From Streptomyces cylindrosporus (GTDB lineage Bacteria > Actinomycetota > Actinomycetes > Streptomycetales > Streptomycetaceae), in the NCBI RefSeq assembly GCF_022698165.1, contig NZ_JALDAY010000011.1, forward strand, positions 248,001 to 312,000: 64,000 nt of DNA. The letters are read 5' to 3'. Below, in pieces: positions 52,308 to 61,491 of this stretch; position 1 is the first letter of the stretch, and every line of letters starts with the position of its first letter. The position numbers and the translations under genes are program-made. The notes beneath the pieces are model-generated. The model worked only from the letters and a program-made list of their open reading frames with translations, was not told the DNA's origin and made no database searches.

Positions 52308-53935
52308 GCGGGCTCACCTGCCGAGGTGTGTTCCTTGGGCTGGATGAGCGCGCGCGCGACAACCAGCGCGTAGAACAGCCCGGAGGACAGGACGAGTGCG
52401 AAGTCCGGCGGGTAGCCGGTGAACAGCCGGTACACGGCCGCGCCGACCCAGACCACGGCGGTGCCGCCGCTCCAGATCCACAGGCCGAGCCAGAACCGGC
52501 GGGTCTTGTTCTTCTTCGCGCCCTTGGAGCCGGTCGGCTGCCAGCCCATGCGCTGCTTGCGCAGGATGTCCCAGATGGCGAAGACGTGCGCCCAGCCGTA
52601 CATCATCCGCGCCGACCAGGCCTCGAGGCGGTACGGCGCCTTATGCCACATCGGGAAGACGAGGGTGGTGTAGGCGATGCTGGGCAGCACCCAGACAAGG
52701 TGCTTGACCTGAAGCATCTCGGGGCTGGTGAGCAGCAGCATGATGGGCACGAGCGGTGCGAGGAAGGTGAACAGCGCCGTGTGAATGTAGTAGAAGAAGC
52801 CGGACATGTAGCAGAGCCGGCTGGAGAAGCTGATCGGCGCGTCCCAGAACTTCTTGCTGCTGAGCAGCGACATCGAGCCGGAGCACCAGCGGTACTGCTG
52901 GTTGAAGAAGGCCCCCGCGGTGTCCGGGCACACGCCCGTGGACAGCGCGACCGGCACGTACTTCAGGTCCCAGCCGAGCCCGCGCAGATCGAACCCGGTG
53001 TGCACGTCCTCGGAGTGCTCGATGAGGGTCGTACCGCCGTTGGTGTCCAGCGCGGCCCGCCGGTAGATGGCACAGGAGCCGACGCAGATGGCGCCGTCGC
53101 TGTTCTGCCGGGACACCTGCACGGAGCGGTAGAACAGCTCCTGCACCGCACCGGCACCGCGTTCGATCCAGTTCTGCGAGTCCAGCACCCGGAAGTACTG
53201 CGGGGACTGGACGATCCCGATGCGCTCGTCGGCCTCCATGTACGGCAGCAGCTCCTCCAGGAGGTCGGAGCGCGGGGTGAAGTCGGCGTCGAGGATCAGG
53301 ATGTACTTGCCGTCGGACTGGCCGAACCCGAAGTGCAGGTTGCCGGCCTTCTTGAACCAGCCGCGGTTCTCGCGGGTGCCGTAGCGGAAGCCGAAGTCCC
53401 GGGCCATGGCGGCGAGCTCGGGGCTCGCGCCGTCGTCGAGGACGAAGGGCACACAGGTGCCGGGGTAGCGGTCGGCCAGCTGCCGCACATGGGTCCAGGT
53501 GTTGTGCAGCACCTCGATGGGCTCGCCGCACACCGGCAGGAAGACGTCGACGCTGGGGTAGACCGGCGGCCGCCAGCCACGGACCAGCTGCTGGTGGTAT
53601 TCGAAGTCGAAGTCACGGGTGAAGCCGTTGACCTTCAGCGACACGAGGTAGTAGACGACGGTGAAGAACAGCGGCGGCGCGAAGATCCACATCAGTGGGC
53701 TGGCCTTGGTCAGCGCCACCTGACTGACGGTCAGGCACCCGAAGCTGACGATCGAGGCGAGCGTCAGCACCCACAGGCGCCTCTTGACGTACGAATACTT
53801 CTCCGCATGCGACGGCGGCGCGGGCAGAAGTCCCAGGGGCGCCTGCTCGACGCCACGCTTTCCTCCACGCCTTGCGGATCGATGCCCCCCGGCACCGGCC
53901 GCTCCGGACATGCGGGCAGAGTCAATGGATGACAT
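52304..53935 (-). CDS. Cellulose-synthase-like GT2 glycosyltransferase
   Basis: A 543-residue processive membrane GT2, first in the glycan operon. The order of motifs is complete: LDDGAS (Asp167-168), DAD (216-218), EDVHTGF (309-315) and QQYRW (346-350). These are the sugar-nucleotide, metal, catalytic and product-holding residues of polymerases such as cellulose, chitin and hyaluronan synthases. Two membrane segments precede the catalytic loop and several follow it (LFTFLAPLVPIMLLLTS and others). There is no PilZ domain. ATG 53935 follows GGTAGGA; the frame to 53953 is less likely. Sugar used is unknown; UDP-sugars including GlcA are possible. Confidence 0.93.
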   Translation of the reverse strand: MSSIDSARMSGAAGAGGHRSARRGGKRGVEQAPLGLLPAPPSHAEKYSYVKRRLWVLTLASIVSFGCLTVSQVALTKASPLMWIFAPPLFFTVVYYLVSLKVNGFTRDFDFEYHQQLVRGWRPPVYPSVDVFLPVCGEPIEVLHNTWTHVRQLADRYPGTCVPFVLDDGASPELAAMARDFGFRYGTRENRGWFKKAGNLHFGFGQSDGKYILILDADFTPRSDLLEELLPYMEADERIGIVQSPQYFRVLDSQNWIERGAGAVQELFYRSVQVSRQNSDGAICVGSCAIYRRAALDTNGGTTLIEHSEDVHTGFDLRGLGWDLKYVPVALSTGVCPDTAGAFFNQQYRWCSGSMSLLSSKKFWDAPISFSSRLCYMSGFFYYIHTALFTFLAPLVPIMLLLTSPEMLQVKHLVWVLPSIAYTTLVFPMWHKAPYRLEAWSARMMYGWAHVFAIWDILRKQRMGWQPTGSKGAKKNKTRRFWLGLWIWSGGTAVVWVGAAVYRLFTGYPPDFALVLSSGLFYALVVARALIQPKEHTSAGEPA

Positions 53936-54234
53936 TCCTACCCTCCGGGCCATCGGCCCGATGTGTTCCCCACCCCAGACAAGAGCCCCTTTCGAACAAA
54001 GGGGCCAGATGCGAAAGGTTATCCGAGAGATGTGAATGACGTAAGAGCATCGTGGAGACGTGCGCCCGACAAGTCCCCTTATGCACCTTATTTTTGTTGA
54101 AGAGTGGGGTAACCAACAGGTTTCACATCCAGACGACCCGGGCAGATGCCTCTGTTTGTGCGTTCCTTGTCACACCCGTGTGGGCCTGAAGGGATACTGA
54201 CTGCCGATCTTCGAGCAGCCCAGGGGGGCACCAC
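53936..54234. promoter_or_regulatory. Divergent promoter region between the glycan operon and the beta-helix gene
   Basis: This 299-bp stretch has no gene. It is AT-richer than its surroundings and holds a hairpin GCCCCTTT (53985-53992) pairing with AAAGGGGC (53998-54005) across five bases. It probably carries promoters for both sides. No operator of known type was recognised. Confidence 0.6.
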
Positions 54235-55443
54235 ATGACCGGTTCGAACTCAAGACGCTCCGTCCTCAGATCGGCCCTCGCGGTGGGCGGCGTCGCCGTG
54301 TCCGCCACGTCGGTCTCCGCCGGTGACGCCGCCGCCGTGGCGGCGGATGCGGGGTGGGTGAACGTCAAGGACCACGGCGCCACCGGAGACGGCACCACCG
54401 ACGACACCGCGGCGATCCAGGCGGCACTGGACGCCTGCCTGCCGGGCAACATCACCGTGCTCCCCGCCGGGGTGTACCGCACGAGCGCTCCACTGCGCGT
54501 CGGCCCCTATGTGACCCTCCAGGGCTCGCACGCAGGCGGCGAGTCCCAGCCCGGCGCACGGAACCCGGTGGCTGGGCTCCGCCCCCTGCCGTCCTTCACG
54601 GGGCAGGCCGTCGTCGAGGTCCTCGACCAGCAGCTCGGGGGCTACTCGATCCAGGCCAACGCGCAGCGCATCTTCTCGCTGTCCATCGACGGCTCGGACC
54701 TGCCGCGCGGCGGAGCGGAGATCGACGGCATCCGCGCCACGGGGCAGATCCAGCATCTGCAGCTGCGCGACGTCCACGTCCGCGCGGTCACCGGCGTCGG
54801 GATCAACACCTGGTACAACTTCGACGCCACGGGCGGCCCCCAGGCCCCGTTCTGCCTGCACTACGACCGCGTTTCCGTCCTGTGGACCGGCTCCCACGGC
54901 ATCGTGCTGAACAACTCCACCGACTCCGTCTTCCACGACGTGTACGTCCTGGGTGTCGGCGGCTGCGGCTGGTGGATGTCGGGCGCGGGCAACTCCTCCT
55001 TCACCAGCTGCCGCGCGGAATGGTCCTCGAAGCACGGTTTCGACATCGAGTCGGTACCCGGAGTGATCAAGATGGTGGCCTGCTCCACCGACCGGAACGG
55101 CTGGCACGGCATGTACGTGCACGCGACGGACACCACCGGCGTCCTCCTGCTGTCCGCCACGCAACTCACCCGGGACGGCAAGAACGACGGGGCCGGTGGC
55201 GGCGGATACGCGGGACTGGGTGTCGCGAGCTCGCAGTGCAAGGTCATCGCCGACGGCCTGGTCGTCCTCACGGGCAAGGACGACGACGGAACGGGTGCGG
55301 CGAGCCCGCAGTACGGCGTGAAAGCCGACAACTCGGCCTACGTCGTGGTCAACTCGGGCCACCTCCAGGGAGTCACGTCCCCGTGGCAGAGCGGCTCGGG
55401 CAACACGAAGTTCGTGAAGGGCACGCTCGTGGGCACTGGCTGA
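54235..55443 (+). CDS. Secreted right-handed beta-helix protein (pectate-lyase/GH28-like)
   Basis: A 402-residue exported protein. Its signal is twin-arginine-like (SRRSVLRSALAVGGVAVSA). VNVKDHGATGDGTTDDTAAIQAALD is the start of the pectate-lyase-3/GH28-type beta-helix; RTGIVLNN-like parallel strands, SVFHDVYVLGVGGCGWWMS and RAEWSSKHGFDIESV continue it. It probably binds or cuts an acidic polysaccharide, which would suit a uronate-containing polymer from the neighbouring operon. Catalytic residues cannot be picked with certainty. A GGGGGG site precedes ATG 54235. Confidence 0.87.
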   Translation: MTGSNSRRSVLRSALAVGGVAVSATSVSAGDAAAVAADAGWVNVKDHGATGDGTTDDTAAIQAALDACLPGNITVLPAGVYRTSAPLRVGPYVTLQGSHAGGESQPGARNPVAGLRPLPSFTGQAVVEVLDQQLGGYSIQANAQRIFSLSIDGSDLPRGGAEIDGIRATGQIQHLQLRDVHVRAVTGVGINTWYNFDATGGPQAPFCLHYDRVSVLWTGSHGIVLNNSTDSVFHDVYVLGVGGCGWWMSGAGNSSFTSCRAEWSSKHGFDIESVPGVIKMVACSTDRNGWHGMYVHATDTTGVLLLSATQLTRDGKNDGAGGGGYAGLGVASSQCKVIADGLVVLTGKDDDGTGAASPQYGVKADNSAYVVVNSGHLQGVTSPWQSGSGNTKFVKGTLVGTG

Positions 55444-55593
55444 GAGCACACCGCTCCCGCCGACGTTTCCGAAGCGAAACGCGCCTCATAGGGCCCAAAT
55501 GGCTCAACAGATGATAGGAACAACCACTCAGTCTTCACATTTGCTCCGCACCTGTGGCCGTTCCGGGCGCGGGCACCAGGGGGAGGTCCTGAT

Positions 55594-58500
55594 TTGCCCG
55601 GGTTTTCCATGCCCGCACGCGGTGGCCGCCACCGCAGCCGGCGGCGCAGACGCCTGCTCGCCACCGTGGCCGTGGCCACCGCGGCACTGATCGGCACGAC
55701 GATCACCCTGGTGGCATCCTCGGCCCAGGCCGACCAGACCACCCAGGGCATCGACAACCTGCGCACCAACTGGGACCAGGACGAGTCCTCACTCTCCCCC
55801 GCGGTCGTCCAGTCGTCGGCCTTCGGCCAGCTCTTCGCCACCAAGCTGGACGGCCAGATCTACGCCCAGCCGCTGGTACTGGGCGACCAGGTGATCGCGG
55901 TCACCGAGAGCAACACCATGTACGGCCTCGACCGCACCACCGGCGCGATCGAGTGGAGCAAGAACTACGGACCGTCGTGGCCGGCCTCCGCGATCGGCTG
56001 CGGTGACCTGGTGCCCAACATCGGCGCGACCGCGACCCCCGTCTACGACTCCGCAACCGACTCCCTCTACTTCACGACCAAGGTCGACGACGGCACCTCC
56101 ACCCATCGTCACCCGACCTGGCTGATGCACGCCGTGGACCCGACCTCCGGAGCCGAGCGCTCCGGTTGGCCGGTCACCATCGCCGGAAGCCCCGTCAACG
56201 ACCCGAGCGTCACCTTCGACGCCTACTACGAGCAGCAGCGCCCCGGCCTGCTGCTGATGGACGGCGTCGCCTACGCGGGCTTCGGCGCCCACTGCGACGC
56301 ATGGCCGTACCGCGGCTATGTGGTGGGCGTCAGCACCACCGCGCACAGCATCACCTCGATGTGGGCCACTGTGACCGGTACCGGCACCGGCGGCGCCGGC
56401 ATCTGGCAGGCGGGCGGCGGGCTGGTCTCGGACGGGCCCGGCCGGATCTTCTTCAGCACCGGCAACGGCATCAGCCCGGCGCCCGGACCCGGCAAATCCG
56501 TTCAGGGAACGTTGGCCGAGTCCGTCGTACGCCTCCAGGTCGGCGCGGACAACAGCCTCAGTACGGCCGACTTCTTCAGCCCGAGCGACGCCTCGACCCT
56601 GGACCTCAACGACCAGGACATCTCCTCGGGCGCCCCGATGGCGCTGCCGGACGGCTTCGGCACCAGCGAACATCCCCATCTGCTGGTCCAGCAGGGCAAG
56701 GACGGGCGGGTGTTCCTGCTCGACCGCGACAACCTCGGCGGCATGGGCCAGGGCGCCCAGGGCGGCGACGCCGCGGTGAGCGTGTCCGGCCCGTACCAGG
56801 GCATGTGGGGGCACCCCGCGTTCTGGGGCGGCGACGGCGGCTATGTCTACGTCGTCGGCAACCAGGGCCCGCTTCGCGCCCTCAAGTACGGCGTGCGCAA
56901 CGGCGGTACGCCCACGCTCACCCTCACCGGCCAGAGCCAGGACACCTTCGGCTACACCAGCGGCTCTCCCCTGGTCACCTCGAACGGCACGGACGAGTCC
57001 AGCGCCCTGGTGTGGATGACCTCCGCGAGCAACGCCACCGGAGCAGACGGCACCCTGCGCGCCTACAGCCCCACTCCCGACGGCAACGGCCGTCTCCAGC
57101 TGCTCTGGTCCGCGCCGATCGGCACCGCGACGAAGTTCAGCACGCCGACCGCGGACCGCGGCAAGGTGTACGTCGGTACCCGCGACGGTGTGCTCCACGG
57201 CTTCGGCAGCCCGGCCAGGACCGCCCTCACCGCGGCCTCGCTGGACATCGGCCAGGTCGGCGTGGGTGACAGCGGCTCCGCCAAGATGACACTGACGGCC
57301 ACGCAGGACGTCAGCATCACCGGGCTCAAGGCCTCCGGTGCGTTCTCGGTCGACCCGTCCGCCGTACCCACCGCCGAGCAGCCGAAGGCGCTGGCGGCGA
57401 ACGCAACCTTGGACGTACCGATCACCTTCACTCCTACCGCCACCGGCGGCGTCAACGGCACGTTGACCGCGAATCTGTCGGACGGCCAGAAGCTGGTCTT
57501 CGCCCTCCACGGCATCGGCACCAAACCCGGCTTCGGGGCGGCACCCACCGCCCTGGACTTCGGGGAAGTGCCCACCGGCAGCACCTCCACGCTGAACCTC
57601 CAGATCACCAACACCGGTACCGAACCGGAGACCGTCGACTCGGTCGACGCGCCCGGCGGCGCCTTCTCCGCCTCGGGGCTGCCCAGCACGGGGACGGCCG
57701 TACCAGCGGGTGGCTCGTTCGTGCTCTCGGTGACTTACACGCCGACCGCCGACGGGACCGACAGCGACGCGCTCGTGGTCAGCAGCAGCGGCGGAGGCGC
57801 CACGCACACGCTGAGCGTGCCGGTCAGCGCGACGGCCATCACGGGACAGGGACACCTGGAGTTCTCCACGAGCTCACTGGACTTCGGCCAGGTCCCGATC
57901 GGCAGCTCCAAGTCGCTGTCGTTCACCATCACCAACACCGGCAACATCCCGGTGACCGTGACCAAGGCCAAGGCGCCGACCGGTGACTTCAACAGCCCGG
58001 TACAGCTGTCGGAGGGCCTGATCATCGGCCCTGACCAGACCGCCGTACAAAGCGTGACGTTCACTCCGCGCTCGGCGGCGGACCTGAGCGCCTCCTACGA
58101 GGTCACCGGCACCGGGACCGACGCGAGCGGCAACGGCCAGGGCGCCATGTACGTGCAGATCAAGGGCACCGGCACCGGCAAGGCCACCACCACCTCGGTC
58201 GCCGACGGGAAGTGGCAGACCAACGGCTCGGCGGTGTCGGCCGACGGCGGGGTCCAGCTCACCTCGGCCACCAGCAACCAGGCGGGCACGGCGGTTTACA
58301 CCAAGGCGCTGCGCACCGACGGACTGCGTGCCACCTTCACCGCGAAGTTCGGCCCCGGCACCGGCGGCAGGGGTATGACGCTCACGCTGCTCGACCCGGA
58401 CCAGAACACCGCCTCGGCACTGGGCGGGACCGGTGACAGCCTCGGCATCGCGGGACGGCCGGGAACGGTGATCGCGCTCGGCAGCGGCTGGAACAACACG

Positions 58501-59997
58501 CTCAAGGTGCAGAACTTCGTGGGCGTCGGCCGCAGCTCGGCCGGCTCGTCGACGATCACGTACCAGTCGGTGGTCCCCCTGACCACCTCCCTTCGCCAGG
58601 GCACCCACCAGGTCGACATCCAGGTCGCCACCGGCCATCTGTACGTCTGGATCGACGGGACGCAGGTGATGGACACGACACCGACGCTGACGTCCACCGC
58701 GCTCCCGGCCTTCTCCGGCGCCACCGGCGACACCTCCGACGTGCACACGGTGAGCGCCCCGGTCATCAGCGAGGCAACCCCGGCGACGACCTCACTCCAC
58801 CTCACCGCCCCGAGCACAGCCGTCCCGGGCCGGTCGCTGACCGTCACCGGCACCCTGGCCTCGTCCACGGCGCTTCCCGCGGGCCAGGTCACGCACATCA
58901 CCCGGAACGGAACAGCACTGCCCGATGTGACGACGAAGGCGGACGGCTCCTTCACCTTCACCGACACCCCGTCGGCGGAGGGCACGTACACCTACGCCGC
59001 GAGCTACGAAGGAGACGCGACACACGACCCGGCAAGCACGACAACCCTCGTCCAGGCGTCCAAGCTGACCACCACGGTCACCCTCACAGCCCCCGCCACG
59101 GCCACCCGCACGAAGAAACTGACCGTGTCCGGCACGCTCTCCGGCTCGCCCTTCGCCACCGGCGGGGTCGTCAAGGTGACGAAGACCGACCTCGGACACA
59201 CGTCCGGCGTCGCGCTCGCCGACGCGAAGGTCGCCGCGGACGGTTCGTTCACGTTCACGGACACCCCGCAGATCGGCGGCGCCAACACCTACAAGGTGAC
59301 CTACGCGGGCGACGTCTCCCACAAGTCGGCCGGCAGCACCGCCACCGTCCAGGTGTCCCGGACCGCCACATCCCTGACCATCGCCACCGACCACTCGACG
59401 TACGCGTACGCCAAGACGGCGAAGATCACCGCTCACCTCGGCACCACGTACAACAGCCGCAAGGTGTCGATCTACGCCAAGCCGTACGGCCGCGACTCAG
59501 TCCTGGTGAAGTCGGGCACGGTGGACTCGAACGGCAACCTGGCAGCGACCTACAAGCTCACCCGCAACACCACGTTCAGCGCGGTGTTCGCCGGCGACTA
59601 CAGGTACGCCCCGAAAACCGCCGCCCGAACCGTCCACACCCAGGTACGGGTCTCGGAGAAACTGTCCGGCTACTACACGAGCACGCACTACGGCAGCACG
59701 CTCTACCGCGTGTACCACCACACCGCCAAGGCACAGCTCGACGCCACGGTCACCCCCAACAAGGCCGGCCAGTGCATCGTGTTCCGCGTGCAGCGCTACT
59801 ACAGCAGCGCCTGGCACACGCAGACCACCACTTCCTGCGCCGCCCTGACCTCCACCAGCACCGGCCGCTACAAGATGTCCCTGACGAAGTGGACCAACAG
59901 CAGGTTCCGCATAGCCGCGGAATACGTCCGCAGCAGCAAGGACACCACCAACCTCAACACCTGGGGCACCTGGCAGTACTTCACCGTCAAGCAGTGA
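55594..59997 (+). CDS. Giant secreted multidomain protein (PQQ-like propeller, choice-of-anchor D, lectin-like, Ig-like)
   Basis: A 1,467-residue exported protein. The start is TTG 55594, seven bases after GGAGG, with a signal peptide cleaved near SSAQA (46). Residues about 50-530 form a PQQ-type beta-propeller (NTMYGLDRTTGAIEW, RVFLLDRDNLGG). Three choice-of-anchor-D/HYDIN-like beta domains follow (TALDFGEVPTGSTSTLNLQI near 650, SSLDFGQVPIGSSKSLSFTI near 755). An L-type-lectin-like domain (SAVSADGGVQLTSATSNQAG, about 870-1060) and three or so Ig-like repeats (VTGTLASSTALPAG, VSGTLSGSPFATGG) lead to an aromatic end. There is no LPxTG or membrane anchor. A carbohydrate-binding scaffold or adhesin is likely. 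Confidence 0.88.
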   Translation: MPGFSMPARGGRHRSRRRRRLLATVAVATAALIGTTITLVASSAQADQTTQGIDNLRTNWDQDESSLSPAVVQSSAFGQLFATKLDGQIYAQPLVLGDQVIAVTESNTMYGLDRTTGAIEWSKNYGPSWPASAIGCGDLVPNIGATATPVYDSATDSLYFTTKVDDGTSTHRHPTWLMHAVDPTSGAERSGWPVTIAGSPVNDPSVTFDAYYEQQRPGLLLMDGVAYAGFGAHCDAWPYRGYVVGVSTTAHSITSMWATVTGTGTGGAGIWQAGGGLVSDGPGRIFFSTGNGISPAPGPGKSVQGTLAESVVRLQVGADNSLSTADFFSPSDASTLDLNDQDISSGAPMALPDGFGTSEHPHLLVQQGKDGRVFLLDRDNLGGMGQGAQGGDAAVSVSGPYQGMWGHPAFWGGDGGYVYVVGNQGPLRALKYGVRNGGTPTLTLTGQSQDTFGYTSGSPLVTSNGTDESSALVWMTSASNATGADGTLRAYSPTPDGNGRLQLLWSAPIGTATKFSTPTADRGKVYVGTRDGVLHGFGSPARTALTAASLDIGQVGVGDSGSAKMTLTATQDVSITGLKASGAFSVDPSAVPTAEQPKALAANATLDVPITFTPTATGGVNGTLTANLSDGQKLVFALHGIGTKPGFGAAPTALDFGEVPTGSTSTLNLQITNTGTEPETVDSVDAPGGAFSASGLPSTGTAVPAGGSFVLSVTYTPTADGTDSDALVVSSSGGGATHTLSVPVSATAITGQGHLEFSTSSLDFGQVPIGSSKSLSFTITNTGNIPVTVTKAKAPTGDFNSPVQLSEGLIIGPDQTAVQSVTFTPRSAADLSASYEVTGTGTDASGNGQGAMYVQIKGTGTGKATTTSVADGKWQTNGSAVSADGGVQLTSATSNQAGTAVYTKALRTDGLRATFTAKFGPGTGGRGMTLTLLDPDQNTASALGGTGDSLGIAGRPGTVIALGSGWNNTLKVQNFVGVGRSSAGSSTITYQSVVPLTTSLRQGTHQVDIQVATGHLYVWIDGTQVMDTTPTLTSTALPAFSGATGDTSDVHTVSAPVISEATPATTSLHLTAPSTAVPGRSLTVTGTLASSTALPAGQVTHITRNGTALPDVTTKADGSFTFTDTPSAEGTYTYAASYEGDATHDPASTTTLVQASKLTTTVTLTAPATATRTKKLTVSGTLSGSPFATGGVVKVTKTDLGHTSGVALADAKVAADGSFTFTDTPQIGGANTYKVTYAGDVSHKSAGSTATVQVSRTATSLTIATDHSTYAYAKTAKITAHLGTTYNSRKVSIYAKPYGRDSVLVKSGTVDSNGNLAATYKLTRNTTFSAVFAGDYRYAPKTAARTVHTQVRVSEKLSGYYTSTHYGSTLYRVYHHTAKAQLDATVTPNKAGQCIVFRVQRYYSSAWHTQTTTSCAALTSTSTGRYKMSLTKWTNSRFRIAAEYVRSSKDTTNLNTWGTWQYFTVKQ

Positions 59998-60022
59998 GCA
60001 CGACCACGACCGGACTGAGGCC

Positions 60023-60049
60023 CCGCCCCCGGCCATCGGACGGGGGCGG
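60023..60049 (+). terminator. Hairpin after the giant secreted gene
   Basis: CCGCCCCCG (60023-60031) pairs with CGGGGGCGG (60041-60049) over a nine-base loop, 26 bp after the stop. No clear U-tract follows, but position and strength suggest a terminator. Confidence 0.7.
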
Positions 60050-60061
60050 CACAATCACGGC

Positions 60062-60466
60062 ATGACCAATCATGTCGGAGCAGCGTGGCACAAGATCCTT
60101 GCTACTGCGGGTGAACTTCACCAGCCGGATGAATGGCCTCTTTTCGCACCTTTTGCCGAGCTGGTGCGGGTGGCACATGCCGAGCCGCTGCTTCGACAGC
60201 TGTACCCCTGGACCGGCATGTGGGAGCTGCACTTCAGCAGGTGCACAGAGATCCGCCACACCTGGGACATCCCTTACATCGGCACACTGAGAGACGGCCG
60301 GTATTACGTCGAAGGGCCAAGCCGCAGCAGCCCGCGGATCGCCGAGACGGACAGCGCGCAAGCCGCAGTAACGACGGTCGTCGATCGGCTGCCACCGCAC
60401 TGCGGCCCGGCCTTCATCGGCAACGCAGAGGAACTGGCCGCCTACGAGAGCTCCATGAACGGCTGA
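60062..60466 (+). CDS. DUF6193-like protein
   Basis: A 134-residue cytoplasmic protein. WDIPYIGTLRDGRYYVEG, YPWTGMWELHFSRCTEIRHT and AQAAVTTVVDRLPPHCGPAF resemble the DUF6193 family, often near natural-product genes but of unknown function. There is no ribosome site, while CACAAT lies 7-12 bases before ATG 60062, so it may be leaderless. It is convergent with truA, 18 bp apart. Confidence 0.75.
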   Translation: MTNHVGAAWHKILATAGELHQPDEWPLFAPFAELVRVAHAEPLLRQLYPWTGMWELHFSRCTEIRHTWDIPYIGTLRDGRYYVEGPSRSSPRIAETDSAQAAVTTVVDRLPPHCGPAFIGNAEELAAYESSMNG

Positions 60467-60484
60467 GCGCCTTGAAGACGGGGC

Positions 60485-61348
60485 CTAGCCGCAGCACCCA
60501 CCCCCCACCGGCAACGACCGCTTGTTCCGTGCCTCCTTGTTCCGCGCGGCCAGCAACTCGTCCGCTGGATAGCCGACTTCCTCCAGCGTCAGCCCGTGCG
60601 GCCGTACGACATGCACGGCCGAGTCCCGTACGCCCGCGGCCAGCACCTTCCCCGGCCACTCCGGCCCCCGATGCCCGTCCCCCACGAACAGCAGCGCCCC
60701 GATCAGCGACCGCACCATGTTGTGGCAGAAGGCGTCGGCGCGGACGGTGGCCGTGATGATGCCGTCGGCCCCTCGCTCCAGGCTCAGCTCCTGAAGCGTA
60801 CGGATGGTCGTGGCCCCCTCGCGTTTCTTGCAGTACGCGGCGAAGTCGTGCTCCCCCAGCAGCCTTTCCGCCGCCGCGTTCATGGCGTCCACGTCGAGCG
60901 GCCAGTCGTGCCACAGGACGTGATTGCGCAGCAGCGGATCCACTCCCCCGGGGTTGTCGGTGACCCGGTACGCGTACCGCCGCCAGATCGCCGAGAAACG
61001 GGCGTTGAAGCCGCTGGGCGCCTCCCTGAGCGCCCACACCCGCACATCCCTCGGCAACCGCCCGGCAAGCCGCTTGAGCAGCTTGTCGTGGTGCGCAGCC
61101 CAGATCTCCCTAGGAAGATCGACATGGGCGACCTGTCCCCGAGCATGCACCCCGGCATCCGTCCGCCCGGCCACGGTCAACTCGTACGAGACGTCCCCGG
61201 ACCGAGTGACGGTACGCAGAGCATCCTCGATCTCCCCCTGCACGGTCCGCCGCCCCCCGGCCTGCTTGGCCCACCCGGAGAACTCGGAACCGTCGTAGGA
61301 CAGGTCAAGACGGACACGTACATAACCAGGCGCTACTTCGTCACTCAC
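60485..61348 (-). CDS. truA: tRNA pseudouridine(38-40) synthase TruA
   Basis: A 287-residue enzyme that makes pseudouridine at tRNA positions 38-40. RLDLSYDGSEFSGWAKQAGG opens it, and AGRTDAGVHARGQVAH holds the catalytic Asp. NVRSLIGAL-type DAFCHNMVRSLIGALLFVG and the basic C-terminus are intact. The end carries a CCG tail. GTG 61348 is its start. It follows the rpoA-rplQ operon behind a hairpin terminator. Confidence 0.97.
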   Translation of the reverse strand: MSDEVAPGYVRVRLDLSYDGSEFSGWAKQAGGRRTVQGEIEDALRTVTRSGDVSYELTVAGRTDAGVHARGQVAHVDLPREIWAAHHDKLLKRLAGRLPRDVRVWALREAPSGFNARFSAIWRRYAYRVTDNPGGVDPLLRNHVLWHDWPLDVDAMNAAAERLLGEHDFAAYCKKREGATTIRTLQELSLERGADGIITATVRADAFCHNMVRSLIGALLFVGDGHRGPEWPGKVLAAGVRDSAVHVVRPHGLTLEEVGYPADELLAARNKEARNKRSLPVGGGCCG

Positions 61349-61376
61349 ACACAGATCCTCTCAGGAACACAAAAGC

Positions 61377-61404
61377 GGGCCCGCTCCTGAAAAGGAACGG
61401 GCCC
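61377..61404 (-). terminator. Intrinsic terminator between rplQ and truA
   Basis: On the transcribed minus strand a GC stem (GGGCCCG at 61377-61383 pairing with CGGGCCC at 61398-61404, with an inner TCC/GGA pair) is followed by GCTTTTG. This fits an intrinsic terminator for the rpsM-rplQ operon. Confidence 0.8.
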
Positions 61405-61410
61405 ACTGAG

Positions 61411-61470
61411 CGCCCCGTAAGGGGCGCGGGGAACTGCGCGATCAGCCACGACGAACCCGCAGCCGCCACC
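61411..61470. repeat. Dispersed Streptomyces intergenic repeat
   Basis: CGCCCC-GTAA-GGGGCG at 61411-61426 is a hairpin head, followed by CGGGGAACTGCGCGATCAGC and a CACGACGAACCCGCAGCC tail. This sequence family is very common between genes in Streptomyces. It sits between rplQ and the terminator before truA. Confidence 0.75.
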
Positions 61471-61491
61471 CGAGCAGCTCCCCGCAGACGC

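Noticed and set aside
53936..54234. Cyclic-di-AMP riboswitch or tRNA gene
   Set aside because: Only a simple 8-bp hairpin is visible; no conserved cores.
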